This document shows positions 8,044-16,235 of a stretch of DNA of 64,000 bases, piece by piece (position 1 is the first letter of the stretch; every line of letters starts with the position of its first letter). This DNA comes from Pyrinomonadaceae bacterium (lineage in GTDB: Bacteria > Acidobacteriota > Blastocatellia > Pyrinomonadales > Pyrinomonadaceae). Under the pieces are notes generated by a model. It was given only the letters and a program-made list of their open reading frames with translations. It made no database searches and had not been told where the DNA came from. Where the stretch lies: the NCBI GenBank assembly GCA_019694355.1, contig JAIBCB010000003.1:620001-684000 (forward strand), given 5' to 3'. A program made the translations under genes and the position numbers.

Positions 8044-8057
8044 CCCACGCGCGTGGG
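8044..8057. terminator. 14-bp perfect palindrome between convergent genes
   Basis: CCCACGCGCGTGGG lies between the end of vapC (8033) and the end of the minus-strand gene (8063). It can form a GC-rich hairpin on both strands but has no T-run, so a role as a bidirectional transcription stop is only a guess. Confidence 0.35.
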
Positions 8058-8062
8058 TCGAA

Positions 8063-8806
8063 CTAGTTCACGCGGATCGTAGTCGTGATACCAGAGGAAC
8101 GCGTATCGATCAGAGGAGGCGGTTCGATGATCACGACCCCTATAAAGGCCCCGATCTCAAGAGTCACCTTGTATTCTATCCGTTCCCGTGCGAATATCTC
8201 GAACTGATCGCCGAACGTTTGAAAGCCTTCCTGTTCGATCTTGATCGAGTTCCTGCCGATGAGCCGCGAGTCAAGAAATTGAAATCGGCCATATTTGTCG
8301 GTGGTCTTGACGATCTTTTTGCCGGTCGATGTCTTTATCGTCACTTTCGCGTTCGGGATGACGGCTCCAGTTTGATCGATCACGCGGCCTTCGACGAGCG
8401 GAACACTCAGGAATGTCGCGCTTCGTTGACCGCGCCCGAGTTCGGCTGGGGATGCCGTCTGCGAATACGAGATCGAGAAGAGTCCGAGTATGGCGGCGAA
8501 TGCGGCGCCCGCAATGCGTGCGATGCGTGCTCTGTAGGCGGCGAGACCTTTCGGGCAATCGCGCGTGATGACGGTGCCGTCGGCTCGCTTAAAGAGGCGG
8601 ATGCAGAGACGCTTTCCTTCGTGTGATGCAATGAGGTCGCGAGTTTGCTTCGGCGTAAGGGCCGCGATGTTGTAAACACTTAGGCCGCAATCGGCACAAT
8701 GCCGTGCGCGTTCGTCGCCCGTCATCTCATTCCAATTCGCTGAACAAGGCTTTGCGACCGAGAGGCGATCGAGGTCAAGTTCCGGGTTCCGTTCTTGCAG
8801 CTTCAT
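8063..8806 (-). CDS. membrane protein with Cys-rich N-terminus and carboxypeptidase-regulatory-like domain
   Basis: The 247-residue protein (ATG at 8806) has three parts. Residues about 15-75 hold a Cys-rich segment (CSANWNEM, RHCADCGLSVYNI) followed by DCPKGL, resembling a small zinc-binding domain. A single membrane helix lies at about 90-112. The rest is a beta-sandwich of the carboxypeptidase-regulatory-like type (VEGRVIDQTGAVIPNAKVTI, KTTDKYGRFQFLDS). The helix would anchor the Cys-rich part inside and the beta domain outside the cytoplasmic membrane. Function unknown. The frame stays open upstream to 8866, but the start at 8806 fits the domain better. Confidence 0.8.
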   Translation of the reverse strand: MKLQERNPELDLDRLSVAKPCSANWNEMTGDERARHCADCGLSVYNIAALTPKQTRDLIASHEGKRLCIRLFKRADGTVITRDCPKGLAAYRARIARIAGAAFAAILGLFSISYSQTASPAELGRGQRSATFLSVPLVEGRVIDQTGAVIPNAKVTIKTSTGKKIVKTTDKYGRFQFLDSRLIGRNSIKIEQEGFQTFGDQFEIFARERIEYKVTLEIGAFIGVVIIEPPPLIDTRSSGITTTIRVN

Positions 8807-8930
8807 CTCCCATATTGATGCTACGGAAGGGCAAATTCGTTGCTTCGTGCACATGGCAAGCGACAAGTCTCCGGCAACAGATCGCTTCCAATTTTCATCT
8901 AAATCTCGTAAACTGGGCTTCCTCGGTTTG

Positions 8931-8961
8931 GCCGCCCGCTCACGCAGGCGGTACTGACAAG
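8931..8961 (+). repeat. single 31-bp REP-like palindrome
   Basis: Arms CCGCCCGC and GCAGGCGG flank a short loop and are followed by TACTGACAAG. This is the same unit as in the array at 63260-63539. It ends four bases before the mature tmRNA 5' end, so it may lie in the transcribed precursor leader. Confidence 0.85.
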
Positions 8962-8964
8962 AAT

Positions 8965-9337
8965 GGGGGCGACAGGCTTCGACAGGGGCTTGTATAGATC
9001 TTTGAGTGCACGTCGGGCTTGCGTGGTTAGCTCGTTAAAACAACTACTGCAAACACAAATGCTAATCAAGAATTAGCTCTCGCTGCCTAATTAAATTTAG
9101 CTACAGCGATGTCTTACCGGAAGTTCGCCTGATGCGACCGGATAAGGCATAACTCAGTTCGGGCTCGCGTCTTACCACCACCTGCGGTACGAAGTTAAAG
9201 TTAGTCGGGTTAGCCTTTGACGAGGTCTTGTCCATTCATCTGCTCGTCTTTGGTGAAATTCAAGTGAATGGACTAAACGTGTAGATCTCACTGGTCGCAA
9301 CCTTTGGATGCGGGTTCGATTCCCGCCGCCTCCACCA
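8965..9337 (+). ncRNA. ssrA: transfer-messenger RNA (tmRNA)
   Basis: tmRNA rescues stalled ribosomes by trans-translation. The 5' end GGGGGCGACAGGCTTCGAC and the 3' end GGTTCGATTCCCGCCGCC-TCCACCA form the tRNA-like domain, with the T-loop and an encoded CCA (9335-9337). The tag reading frame begins with the resume codon GCA at 9049 and ends at TAA (9088-9090), giving the peptide ANTNANQELALAA, whose -LAA end is the usual protease signal. The gene is one piece, not a permuted two-part form. Confidence 0.97.
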
Positions 9338-9375
9338 ATCATAAATGTGGCCTTTTTGCCCGGGGCTGTTACACT

Positions 9376-9561
9376 ATGAACGAAATGTCTGAAAAGATCC
9401 AAAAGCCTAAACGACCCGCAGAAAAAAAAGCTGTTGGTCGGCAGAACGTTATAGCTACAGGCCGATCAACAAAAGGTGAAACGCCTGCGAAGGCAGAGGC
9501 TGCAACGCTGAAAGCGTGGGAGTTGACCTACGCAAGCCGGGAAAAATTTATCAAAGGTTAA
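9376..9561 (+). CDS. small basic protein, unknown
   Basis: This open frame of 61 residues directly follows tmRNA. The product is rich in Lys, Ala and Thr (EKIQKPKRPAEKKAVGRQ, AKAEAATLKAWELTYASRE), with no membrane segment or cysteine, and is probably disordered at the N-terminus. No clear ribosome site is seen at 9376; a second Met (MSEKIQ) lies three codons in. It may be a real small gene or chance coding. I do not recognise it. Confidence 0.4.
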   Translation: MNEMSEKIQKPKRPAEKKAVGRQNVIATGRSTKGETPAKAEAATLKAWELTYASREKFIKG

Positions 9562-9571
9562 ATGGCGATAG

Positions 9572-10471
9572 TTAGCGTTTGCTGCGCGGGACCTTAGAAT
9601 CCGTTAGGATCACGAAGTCGCCTGTCTTTTCGTATTTTGTTTTGTCGAAATGCTGAAAGTCGTCCTCGTAACGCATTGTTACGACGATGACCTTTGCCTT
9701 TGGGCGATAACGCAGCAGATGCTCGACGGTGCCGAGGCGATTCTCGCTGTGAAATGCTCCGTTTAGCTGGACGATCAAGGCATTCTTGTTGCGCTTTAGG
9801 TATTTCGCCATCGAATCGGCCATCGTCGCGTCCCACAAAGATTGGGACGCAAGGATGTTGTCGATGCCCATCGAGGCTTCACCGCTTCCGCCCATCAAGG
9901 CCTTGAACTTCTTCGTGTAGGCTTCCGAAGCCTGGCCGTAAGGCAGCGGAGCGAGCCACTTTTTCGCTTCTTTTGAAAGCTGATCGACCGAGCTGCGGCC
10001 GTTTCTTGAAACCATATTCACATAACGGCGGGGTGCGTTCGCGGCGATCACATCGAGTTTGTTTGCCTTCGCGAACTCAACGAGCGGCCGATAGTCGGTC
10101 TTATAGTTTCCCCACGGGCGGCTGTCGTCGAGGAATTTCTTTTCGGTGATCAGGCCTTTCAGGTATTCGTCAACAACGATCTGTTCGTCGCGTTCGAACA
10201 TCTCGAGCGACAAAGCGACCTTTCGCTCCTTGCCATATTTATTAAAGACCCGCTGGAAGATCTCGTTCTCGAGATAATGCCCGACCGCGTCGTCGTGCTG
10301 TTCGCCGAGAAAAACAACGTCAACCTGCCCGGCCGCCTCGATGATCTTTTCGAGGCTCGAAGGTTCTCCATTCGAATCGAATACGCGAAAGTTGGCGTCC
10401 GTGATATTTGTTTGCGAGAAAGCAAGCGTAGCTAAAAAGAGTGCTGAGATAAGAGCGAGAATTGGTTTCAT
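9572..10471 (-). CDS. ChaN-family (haem-binding-uptake-like) exported protein
   Basis: The 299-residue product has a signal peptide (1-19, ending LAFSQ). It carries the ChaN/EreA-Tiki pattern: VFLGEQHDDAVGH (about 53-65), LSLEMFERDEQIVVDEYLKG, NAPRRYVN and LIVQLNGAFHSENRLGTVEHL. Relatives bind haem or act as metal-dependent hydrolases at the outer membrane. There is no lipobox cysteine at the signal end, so it is probably periplasmic. The role here is not shown by its neighbours. Confidence 0.88.
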   Translation of the reverse strand: MKPILALISALFLATLAFSQTNITDANFRVFDSNGEPSSLEKIIEAAGQVDVVFLGEQHDDAVGHYLENEIFQRVFNKYGKERKVALSLEMFERDEQIVVDEYLKGLITEKKFLDDSRPWGNYKTDYRPLVEFAKANKLDVIAANAPRRYVNMVSRNGRSSVDQLSKEAKKWLAPLPYGQASEAYTKKFKALMGGSGEASMGIDNILASQSLWDATMADSMAKYLKRNKNALIVQLNGAFHSENRLGTVEHLLRYRPKAKVIVVTMRYEDDFQHFDKTKYEKTGDFVILTDSKVPRSKR

Positions 10472-10507
10472 GATCTTGATCGATATCCTAAAGAATTATT
10501 GCCGTGT

Positions 10508-11164
10508 TCACTGATCGCTAGAGGTGCGGTGTGCCGAGTCCTCGTCCGGTCTTGCGCGTTCCTGAAGGTGTCGCGTCGTTTCGTCCGTTACGCTGAACGG
10601 CGTAGCGGGAAAGCGTGTCGTGTCCGCCGGGGCTAAGTAGCCAGGCCCGTTGGCAGGCAGTTCGCCGGTCTTCACCGATACGCTCGCACCTTCGATCTGT
10701 TCTGCGGACCTTGTGTCCTTTTCACCAAACAACTTCGACACGAAGAGGCCGTTGATCATCAACGCTCCGCCAATGAGGATCGGAATAATGCCGACCACCC
10801 AGAGGCGGCTGATGATCTCGGATTCCGGCGGCGGGACATTGCCGCTGAGGATCAGGCCCTGCATAAAGACATAAAGAAAGACCATCAGGCCGATGCCGAT
10901 GCTGCCGGTGATCGTTCCCGCTTTGATCTCGTTGCGGCGTTTTGAGTCCGGTGTAATGCCTTTGATGCGGTCGAGTTCTGCCTTACGTTTTACGGCCCGC
11001 TCGCTCGACATCAGCATATCGGCGACCCAAGTATTCTTCCATTCAAATCCGTCGGGGCGATCGGGCGTTACAAGAGCCTGTTTGACGGCCGCAAGGTGCG
11101 CGCCGCACGCCTTACAAAATTTCAGTGCGTCATCCTGAGTTGAACCGCATTTCGGACAGAACAT
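10508..11164 (-). CDS. zinc-ribbon protein with two membrane helices
   Basis: The 218-residue product (ATG at 11164) starts with a zinc ribbon: Cys3 and Cys6 (MFCPKCGS), then CKACGAHL. A basic linker (RAVKRKAELDRIKGI) follows, then two membrane helices at about 85-107 (ITGSIGIGLMVFLYVFM) and 120-142 (IPILIGGALMINGLF). The tail is long, polar and Thr/Pro/Glu-rich. Such zinc-ribbon membrane proteins are common and uncharacterised. The frame extends upstream into repeat element A, which is not plausible coding. The upstream spacer is that repeat. Confidence 0.82.
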   Translation of the reverse strand: MFCPKCGSTQDDALKFCKACGAHLAAVKQALVTPDRPDGFEWKNTWVADMLMSSERAVKRKAELDRIKGITPDSKRRNEIKAGTITGSIGIGLMVFLYVFMQGLILSGNVPPPESEIISRLWVVGIIPILIGGALMINGLFVSKLFGEKDTRSAEQIEGASVSVKTGELPANGPGYLAPADTTRFPATPFSVTDETTRHLQERARPDEDSAHRTSSDQ

Positions 11165-11286
11165 AGAGGTATTATTGCGCTTCCAAGGAGAAAAATACGA
11201 AGAATCTCGAAAATTTGTTCGCTTTGCAGCCCTCCTCCCGCAATTCCTTCGTCCACGGAGCCCACTGACGCAGCGAAAGACGGGCA

Positions 11287-11590
11287 AAATACCCATTGAC
11301 ACGTGTGATATACTCATACTGCTGGTGTAAACATATGTTGTACACCCTGATCTTTGACAAAAGTGACAGAAATTGTAACCGCAGGTCGCCAGAACGCCGA
11401 TTTTTGTCCCATTTTGTCCCACTTGTCCATTAACGGTGAGACGGGACAAACATCGGGGAATTGGGAATGGTTCATTGTTAATTGTTCATTGTGAATTGTG
11501 AATTGTTAATTGTTAATTGGGAATGGAAGCCGAACTTGTCGGGTTTTCAACTGTTGAATGAATGATGATACGTGCCCTTACTAGCGTGCG
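11287..11590. repeat. composite dispersed element, copy A
   Basis: It shares an ordered set of blocks with copy B at 62962-63255. These are: ACCCATTGACAC and a TATACT-like stretch; an imperfect palindrome GTGTAAAC...GTTGTACAC; CTGATCTTTGACAA; a 14-bp inverted repeat CCGATTTTTGTCCC (11397-11410) with GGGACAAACATCGG (11443-11456); a tract of 8-10 bp tandem ATTGTTAATTG-like units; and GGGAATGGAAGCCG. The arms of the 14-bp repeat are identical in both copies while the loop differs. It lies in the spacer between the zinc-ribbon gene and murI. The remainder of the spacer (11591-11672) is a tract of CCATTCT-type 7-8 bp repeats. Confidence 0.85.
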
Positions 11591-11672
11591 GGCTTCTTCA
11601 ACGGATCATCCGTTCTCCGTTCTCCATTCTCCATTCTCAATTCTCATTTTCGCTGTGCGGGCTTCCGCAACG

Positions 11673-11703
11673 CCCCGTCCGCTCACGCAGACGGTACTGA
11701 CAC
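11673..11703 (+). repeat. single 31-bp REP-like palindrome
   Basis: A variant of the REP unit (CCGTCCGCTCACGCAGACGG then TACTGACAC) in which both arms carry matching changes, so pairing is kept. It lies about 70 bp before murI. Confidence 0.8.
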
Positions 11704-11774
11704 GGGCGGTTCGGGCGGCGTACGGCTTCGTGAACCTTGCGACTATACGCTATATTCTTTCTTTGCTCTTTAGG

Positions 11775-12641
11775 ATGAACGAATTACCGATCGGCATTTT
11801 TGATTCCGGAGTTGGCGGCCTGACGGTCTATCGTGCGCTTCACGACCGCTTGCCGAACGAGCGGTTCATTTATCTCGGCGACACTGCGCGTGTTCCGTAC
11901 GGGACGAAATCGCTCGCGACGGTCGAACGTTACGCGCTCGAGAACTCGTCGTTTCTTGCGTCGTTGGGCATAAAATTACTTGTCGTTGCGTGCAACACGG
12001 CTTCGGCGTTAGCATTGCCGGCGATACGCGAAAAGGTTGGGATCGAGGTCGTTGGCGTGATCGGTCCCGGAGGCCGAAAGGCGGTCGAGATAGTGCGTGA
12101 ATTCGGCACTGATGCCCGCATCGGCGTCATCGCGACCGAAGCGACGGTCGCAAGCAACGCGTACATCGACGCGATCCGCAGGGCTTCGGTCGAGCCGAAG
12201 GTCCTGCAGGCGGCGTGTCCACTTTTTGTGCCGCTCGCTGAAGAGAATTGGATCGACCAGCCGGAGACGGCGAGTATCGCGGAAAAATACCTTGCCGAGG
12301 TAAAAGCGTTCACACCGCAGGCGTTGGTGCTCGGATGCACGCATTATCCGATCCTTCGCACGGTCATTCAGCGTACCGTAGGCCTCGATGTTAAACTAAT
12401 AGATTCGGGCGAAGCCACGGCAGACGAGGTCGCGATCATTCTTGCAAAGAACGGGCTTGAGAATGCCGCCGCTCCGGGTAAGGCTCGCGAATTGTGCGAT
12501 GACCTCGATCATTTTTACGTAACGGATGCTGCGGAAAGATTCGGGCGCGTTGCGGAAAGATTCTTGGGCGCAAGGCCGCAAAGGCTCGAAGCCATCGAGG
12601 TTTATGGTGTCGATGAATTGGAGCAAAGGCCCGCTCGCTGA
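11775..12641 (+). CDS. murI: glutamate racemase
   Basis: MurI makes D-glutamate for peptidoglycan. The 288-residue product has the family start PIGIFDSGVGGLTV (5-18), the first catalytic cysteine Cys73 in VACNTAS, and the second, Cys188, in LGCTHYPIL. The ATG at 11775 has an AGG just upstream. The open frame extends further upstream only through repeat DNA. It is followed closely by rph (9 bp) and fabG (4 bp), so the three are probably one operon. Confidence 0.97.
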   Translation: MNELPIGIFDSGVGGLTVYRALHDRLPNERFIYLGDTARVPYGTKSLATVERYALENSSFLASLGIKLLVVACNTASALALPAIREKVGIEVVGVIGPGGRKAVEIVREFGTDARIGVIATEATVASNAYIDAIRRASVEPKVLQAACPLFVPLAEENWIDQPETASIAEKYLAEVKAFTPQALVLGCTHYPILRTVIQRTVGLDVKLIDSGEATADEVAIILAKNGLENAAAPGKARELCDDLDHFYVTDAAERFGRVAERFLGARPQRLEAIEVYGVDELEQRPAR

Positions 12642-12650
12642 AGTTGTTTT

Positions 12651-13370
12651 ATGAGTTTTACACGACAAGATGAACGCAAGGTGGACGAACTGCGTTCGGT
12701 TCGGATCACACCGAATATTTCGCCCTATGCGGAAGGCTCGGCGCTGATCGAGGTCGGCCGGACAAAGGTGATCTGCACCGCGTCGGTCGAAGATCGCGTT
12801 CCGCCATTTTTGCGAAATAAGGGCACGGGCTGGGTTACGGCCGAATACGCGATGCTTCCGCGTGCGACGAATACGCGAACACAGCGTGAGACGATGCGTC
12901 CGACGGGCCGCACACAGGAGATCCAGCGTCTGATCGGCCGTTCGCTTCGCGCGGTCGTCGATATGAAATTGCTCGGCGAACGCCAGATCTTCCTTGATTG
13001 CGACGTCATTCAGGCCGACGGCGGTACACGCTGCGCATCGATCACAGGAGCTTATGTCGCACTCGCACTTGCGTGTCGGAGGCTCGTGCAGACCGGCGTT
13101 GTCCGCACGAATCCGATCTTGAGTGAGGTCGCTGCAGTCAGCGTCGGTATTTGCGAAGAGACGACCATCCTCGATCTAGCTTACACGGAAGATTCGTCCG
13201 CAGAGGTCGATATGAACATCGTCTGCACCGGCGAAGGGAAATTTATCGAGATCCAAGGTACGGCCGAACGCGAACCATTCTCCCGAGAACAGATGAACGA
13301 GATGCTCGCTCTCGCAGAAAAGGGTATCAAGGAGCTTTTCGAACAGCAGCGAAAAGCGCTTGCCGGTTGA
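12651..13370 (+). CDS. rph: ribonuclease PH
   Basis: RNase PH is a phosphate-dependent 3'-5' exonuclease that trims tRNA 3' ends. The 239-residue length is normal. Motifs include the Arg-rich TNTRTQRE and [18 protein letters not shown], the [19 protein letters not shown] segment (phosphate and metal site), and the C-terminal [15 protein letters not shown]. It lies 9 bp after murI and just before fabG, likely co-transcribed. Confidence 0.97.
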   Translation: MSFTRQDERKVDELRSVRITPNISPYAEGSALIEVGRTKVICTASVEDRVPPFLRNKGTGWVTAEYAMLPRATNTRTQRETMRPTGRTQEIQRLIGRSLRAVVDMKLLGERQIFLDCDVIQADGGTRCASITGAYVALALACRRLVQTGVVRTNPILSEVAAVSVGICEETTILDLAYTEDSSAEVDMNIVCTGEGKFIEIQGTAEREPFSREQMNEMLALAEKGIKELFEQQRKALAG

Positions 13371-13374
13371 TTTT

Positions 13375-14133
13375 ATGATGACAACGAAGATCTTTGAAGG
13401 AAAAACTGCGATCGTAACGGGCGGAACACGTGGCATCGGCCGTGAGATAGTTCGCGAACTCGCTAAGGGCGGCGCCAACGTTGCCTTTAATTACTCAAAG
13501 AGTGCGGCCGAGGCCGACGCTCTCAAGGCTGAGCTCGAAGCTGCCGGCACACGCGTTTTTGCGGCTCAATGCGACGTTGCGAATACTGAAGCGGCGGCAA
13601 ATTTTGTCAGCGAAGTAAAGGAAGCGTTCGGCACGGTGGACTATCTCGTCAACAACGCAGGAATCACACGCGACCAACTCATTCTTCGAATGAAAGAAGA
13701 AGATTGGGACGCCGTCATCGACACGAACTTGAAAGGAGCGTGGAATTTTTCAAAGGCCGCAATTCGCCCGATGATGCGTAACGAAGATGGCGGATCGATC
13801 CTGAATATTTCGTCGATCTCGGGCGTCGTCGGCATGCTCGGGCAATCGAACTACTCCGCTTCGAAGGCCGGTATGATCGGCCTGACAAAATCACTCGCAA
13901 AAGAGATCGCAAGCAAAAAGGTGACCGTCAACGCACTTGCCCTCGGCCTGATCGAAACCGATATGGCGGGCGAAATGAACGCCGATTATCGCGAAAAGAT
14001 CCTCTCGATGATACCGCTCGGACGCCTCGGCCGCGTCGATGAGGCCGCACAGATCGCGTGCTTCCTGCTTTCGCCCGCCGCAGCTTACATCACCGGCCAG
14101 GTCATCCAGGCCGACGGCGGCCTCGCAATGTAG
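13375..14133 (+). CDS. fabG: 3-oxoacyl-ACP reductase (SDR family)
   Basis: FabG reduces 3-oxoacyl-ACP with NADPH in fatty acid synthesis. The 252-residue SDR protein has the cofactor loop TGGTRGIG (15-22), NNAG, the catalytic Ser in ISSISG, Tyr/Lys in NYSASKAG, and the C-terminal GQVIQADGGLAM. The ATG at 13375 is four bases after the rph stop. Neighbours are not other fab genes, so another SDR substrate is possible, but sequence pattern favours FabG. Confidence 0.9.
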   Translation: MMTTKIFEGKTAIVTGGTRGIGREIVRELAKGGANVAFNYSKSAAEADALKAELEAAGTRVFAAQCDVANTEAAANFVSEVKEAFGTVDYLVNNAGITRDQLILRMKEEDWDAVIDTNLKGAWNFSKAAIRPMMRNEDGGSILNISSISGVVGMLGQSNYSASKAGMIGLTKSLAKEIASKKVTVNALALGLIETDMAGEMNADYREKILSMIPLGRLGRVDEAAQIACFLLSPAAAYITGQVIQADGGLAM

Positions 14134-14145
14134 CTCCTATTTCAA

Positions 14146-14898
14146 ATGTCGCTTGATTACAGGGACGAGGAGGTTCGTCCGGAAGACCCACAGCAATTCG
14201 AGCAGCCGCAGCCGCGAGAGATCGCGTTCCGTCCGGGGCCGCCGATCTACGCGATCATCATCATTGCACTCTATAGTTGCGTCTTTCTTGCTGAATTGTC
14301 TCGCGGCGAAACACCTTCGATCTTGGCCGCGGGATTTGATAAGCAGGCGTATTTGCAGAATGGCGAACATTGGAGGCTCTTGACGGGCACGGCGCTTCAT
14401 GCCGGATGGCTTCACATCGGGCTTAATAGTCTCGCGTTCTACAGCTTCGCACGGCCGTTTGAGGCACTTGCGAACCGGGCACATCTTGCGATCGTCTTCC
14501 TCCTATCGGCGGTCGGCGGCAGCGTGTTAACCCTTCTATTGAATCCTGTCGGCATCTCGGTCGGTGCGTCTGGCGGTATCGTCGGCATCATCGGATTTCT
14601 TGCCGTCTATTCATTTAAGCGGCGTCAGTTCATCGCACCTGAATTCCGCAGGAATCTGATCATCAACATCGGATTCATTTTGTTCTACGGTCTTATCCTG
14701 AGCGGAATGGTCGATAACTACGCACATATCGGAGGGCTGATCACCGGTGCGGCTTACGCTCTGCTTGCCGTTCCCGGCGATCCGTACAAAGACCCACGCG
14801 AAGCCTTGCCGCCGATAAAGGCCGCGGGATTGCTTTCGCTCGCTGCGTATGCCGCGGTATGCGGCCTCGCGATTCTTACCATCCTAGGAATCGTCTAA
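14146..14898 (+). CDS. rhomboid-family intramembrane serine protease
   Basis: The 250-residue product has a charged cytoplasmic head (1-30) and six or seven membrane helices. It keeps the rhomboid pattern: HIGLNSLAFY (the HxxxN motif), the nucleophile Ser in VGASGGIVGIIG (GxSG), and the partner His in NYAHIGGLITG. Rhomboids cut substrates within the membrane. It lies 12 bp after fabG and 7 bp before trmB, suggesting one transcript. The substrate is unknown. Confidence 0.92.
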   Translation: MSLDYRDEEVRPEDPQQFEQPQPREIAFRPGPPIYAIIIIALYSCVFLAELSRGETPSILAAGFDKQAYLQNGEHWRLLTGTALHAGWLHIGLNSLAFYSFARPFEALANRAHLAIVFLLSAVGGSVLTLLLNPVGISVGASGGIVGIIGFLAVYSFKRRQFIAPEFRRNLIINIGFILFYGLILSGMVDNYAHIGGLITGAAYALLAVPGDPYKDPREALPPIKAAGLLSLAAYAAVCGLAILTILGIV

Positions 14899-14905
14899 AT
14901 CTATA

Positions 14906-15529
14906 ATGGCACGCGTTCGAGTTCACCAACACGTCAATCCCTTAGCGCCATTCTACCGGCAGACACCGCTGCCGCTTGAGATCGAGAAAGTGTTTGCTGA
15001 CCCAACGCGTCCGCTCTTTATGGACATCGGGTGCGCGCGCGGGCGATTTCTTTTGAAGATGGCGGGCGAAATGCCGGAATATAACTACCTCGGTATCGAG
15101 ATACGCGAACCGCTAGTCGCGGAAGCCAATCGGCTCGCTGCCGAGGCGGGCCTCACGAATCTGCATTATTCGTTCTGCAACGCGATGCTCTGGCTCGACC
15201 GCCTGATCGAGAAGATTCCCGACGGCCTGCTTCAAACTGTCACGATCCAATTCCCCGATCCGTGGTTCAAGAAAAAGCACGAGAAGCGCCGTATGGTGAA
15301 CCGCGAAATGGCCGACGCGATCGCTGCGAAACTTGCGCCGGAGGGCAGAGTGCTCATTCAAACCGATATCGACTTCCTCGCCGACGAGATGTTCTCGATC
15401 TTCCGCGAACACGAACGCTTTCGCGAGGAAAAGATCGACGCAAACCCTTTCCCCGTAAAGACCGAACGCGAGCTCGCCGTCGAAAGTAAATCCCTGCCAG
15501 TTTATAGAAGGGGCTTTGCACGACGCTGA
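14906..15529 (+). CDS. trmB: tRNA (guanine-N7-)-methyltransferase
   Basis: TrmB methylates G46 of tRNA using SAM. The 207-residue product has the SAM site FMDIGCARGRFLL (about 38-50), YLGIEIREPL, and the family hallmark IQFPDPWFKKKHEKRRMVN (about 114-132), which binds tRNA. The length is typical. The gene converges on def with only 5 bp between the two stops. Confidence 0.95.
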   Translation: MARVRVHQHVNPLAPFYRQTPLPLEIEKVFADPTRPLFMDIGCARGRFLLKMAGEMPEYNYLGIEIREPLVAEANRLAAEAGLTNLHYSFCNAMLWLDRLIEKIPDGLLQTVTIQFPDPWFKKKHEKRRMVNREMADAIAAKLAPEGRVLIQTDIDFLADEMFSIFREHERFREEKIDANPFPVKTERELAVESKSLPVYRRGFARR

Positions 15530-15534
15530 AAAAT

Positions 15535-16026
15535 CTATTTCCAGTTCTTTTCTTTTTTGAAGCGTTTTAGGACCATTTCGCGGCGGAGTTTTGGGAGGTG
15601 GTCGATGAAGAGTTTGCCGTCGCAGTGGTCGGTCTCGTGCTGGAATGCGCGTGCGGCGTAGCCGGAGGCTTCGCGTTCGAACCACTCGCCCTTTTCGTTC
15701 TGAGCACGAAGTTTTGCGGTCTCGGCGCGTACGAGGACGGCCGGGACCTTGCCGACCGAAAGGCAGCCTTCGTGGCCGGATTGTTCGCCGCTGCGTTCGA
15801 TGACCTCAGGGTTTGCGGCGATGAGTTTGACGCCGTCGCAATCCATCACAAAAAGCCGAAGGTTGAGCCCTATCTGCGGAGCCGCAAGCCCTACGCCCTC
15901 GGCATCGTACATCGTCTCGAACATCTCTTCGCAAAGGGCAGCGAGATCGTCGTCGAACTCGGTAACGGGTTTGCCGACCTGGCCAAGAACCTCGGCAGGA
16001 AATTCAGTTATCTTTCGGACTGTCAT
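15535..16026 (-). CDS. def: peptide deformylase
   Basis: Def removes the formyl group from nascent proteins. The 163-residue product has all three motifs: GVGLAAPQIG (44-53), EGCLS with metal ligand Cys88, and HETDH with His130, Glu131 and His134. The ATG shares one base with the stop of the zinc-ribbon gene (TGATG), so it is read as the last gene of the long glycan operon. No fmt gene follows, which is an unusual setting. Confidence 0.97.
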   Translation of the reverse strand: MTVRKITEFPAEVLGQVGKPVTEFDDDLAALCEEMFETMYDAEGVGLAAPQIGLNLRLFVMDCDGVKLIAANPEVIERSGEQSGHEGCLSVGKVPAVLVRAETAKLRAQNEKGEWFEREASGYAARAFQHETDHCDGKLFIDHLPKLRREMVLKRFKKEKNWK

Positions 16027-16235
16027 CAGCGGGGAATCACTCCCGTGCGGGCGAGGCGTGAATAGCCGCGGCGGGCGAAGAAGTTCTTTTCTTCGCGGGC
16101 GAGGCATTGCCAGCAGATATTTCGCGGCTGGTCCGTCGGCGAGTAGAACGTGTTGTAGTGATCCATCTCGCGGTCGCAACTTGCACAGCGCGCGACCGGT
16201 TTATCGGTTATTTTGGGGTCAAGGGTTTCGATCAT
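16026..16235 (-). CDS. zinc-ribbon microprotein
   Basis: The protein has 69 residues with two CxxC knuckles: Cys17/Cys20 (RCASCDRE) and Cys41/Cys44 (ICWQCLAREE). The C-terminus is basic (FFARRGYSRLARTG). It overlaps the upstream glycosyltransferase by four bases (ATGA) and def by one base, so it is clearly part of the operon. It probably binds zinc; any link to translation or the glycan genes is unknown. Confidence 0.8.
   Translation of the reverse strand: MIETLDPKITDKPVARCASCDREMDHYNTFYSPTDQPRNICWQCLAREEKNFFARRGYSRLARTGVIPR

Noticed and set aside
9172-9190. REP-like ACCACCTGCGGTA inside tmRNA
   Set aside because: Only about 13 bases match and the segment belongs to the folded pseudoknot region; chance cannot be excluded.
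11297-11320. Promoter in dispersed element A (TTGACA and TATACT)
   Set aside because: Spacing between the hexamers is about 7 bp (or 13 bp to a second box), too short for a normal sigma-70 promoter; listed only as promoter-like.
11562-11774. N-terminal extension of murI
   Set aside because: It would translate tandem repeats and a REP unit; the conserved enzyme begins at 11775.
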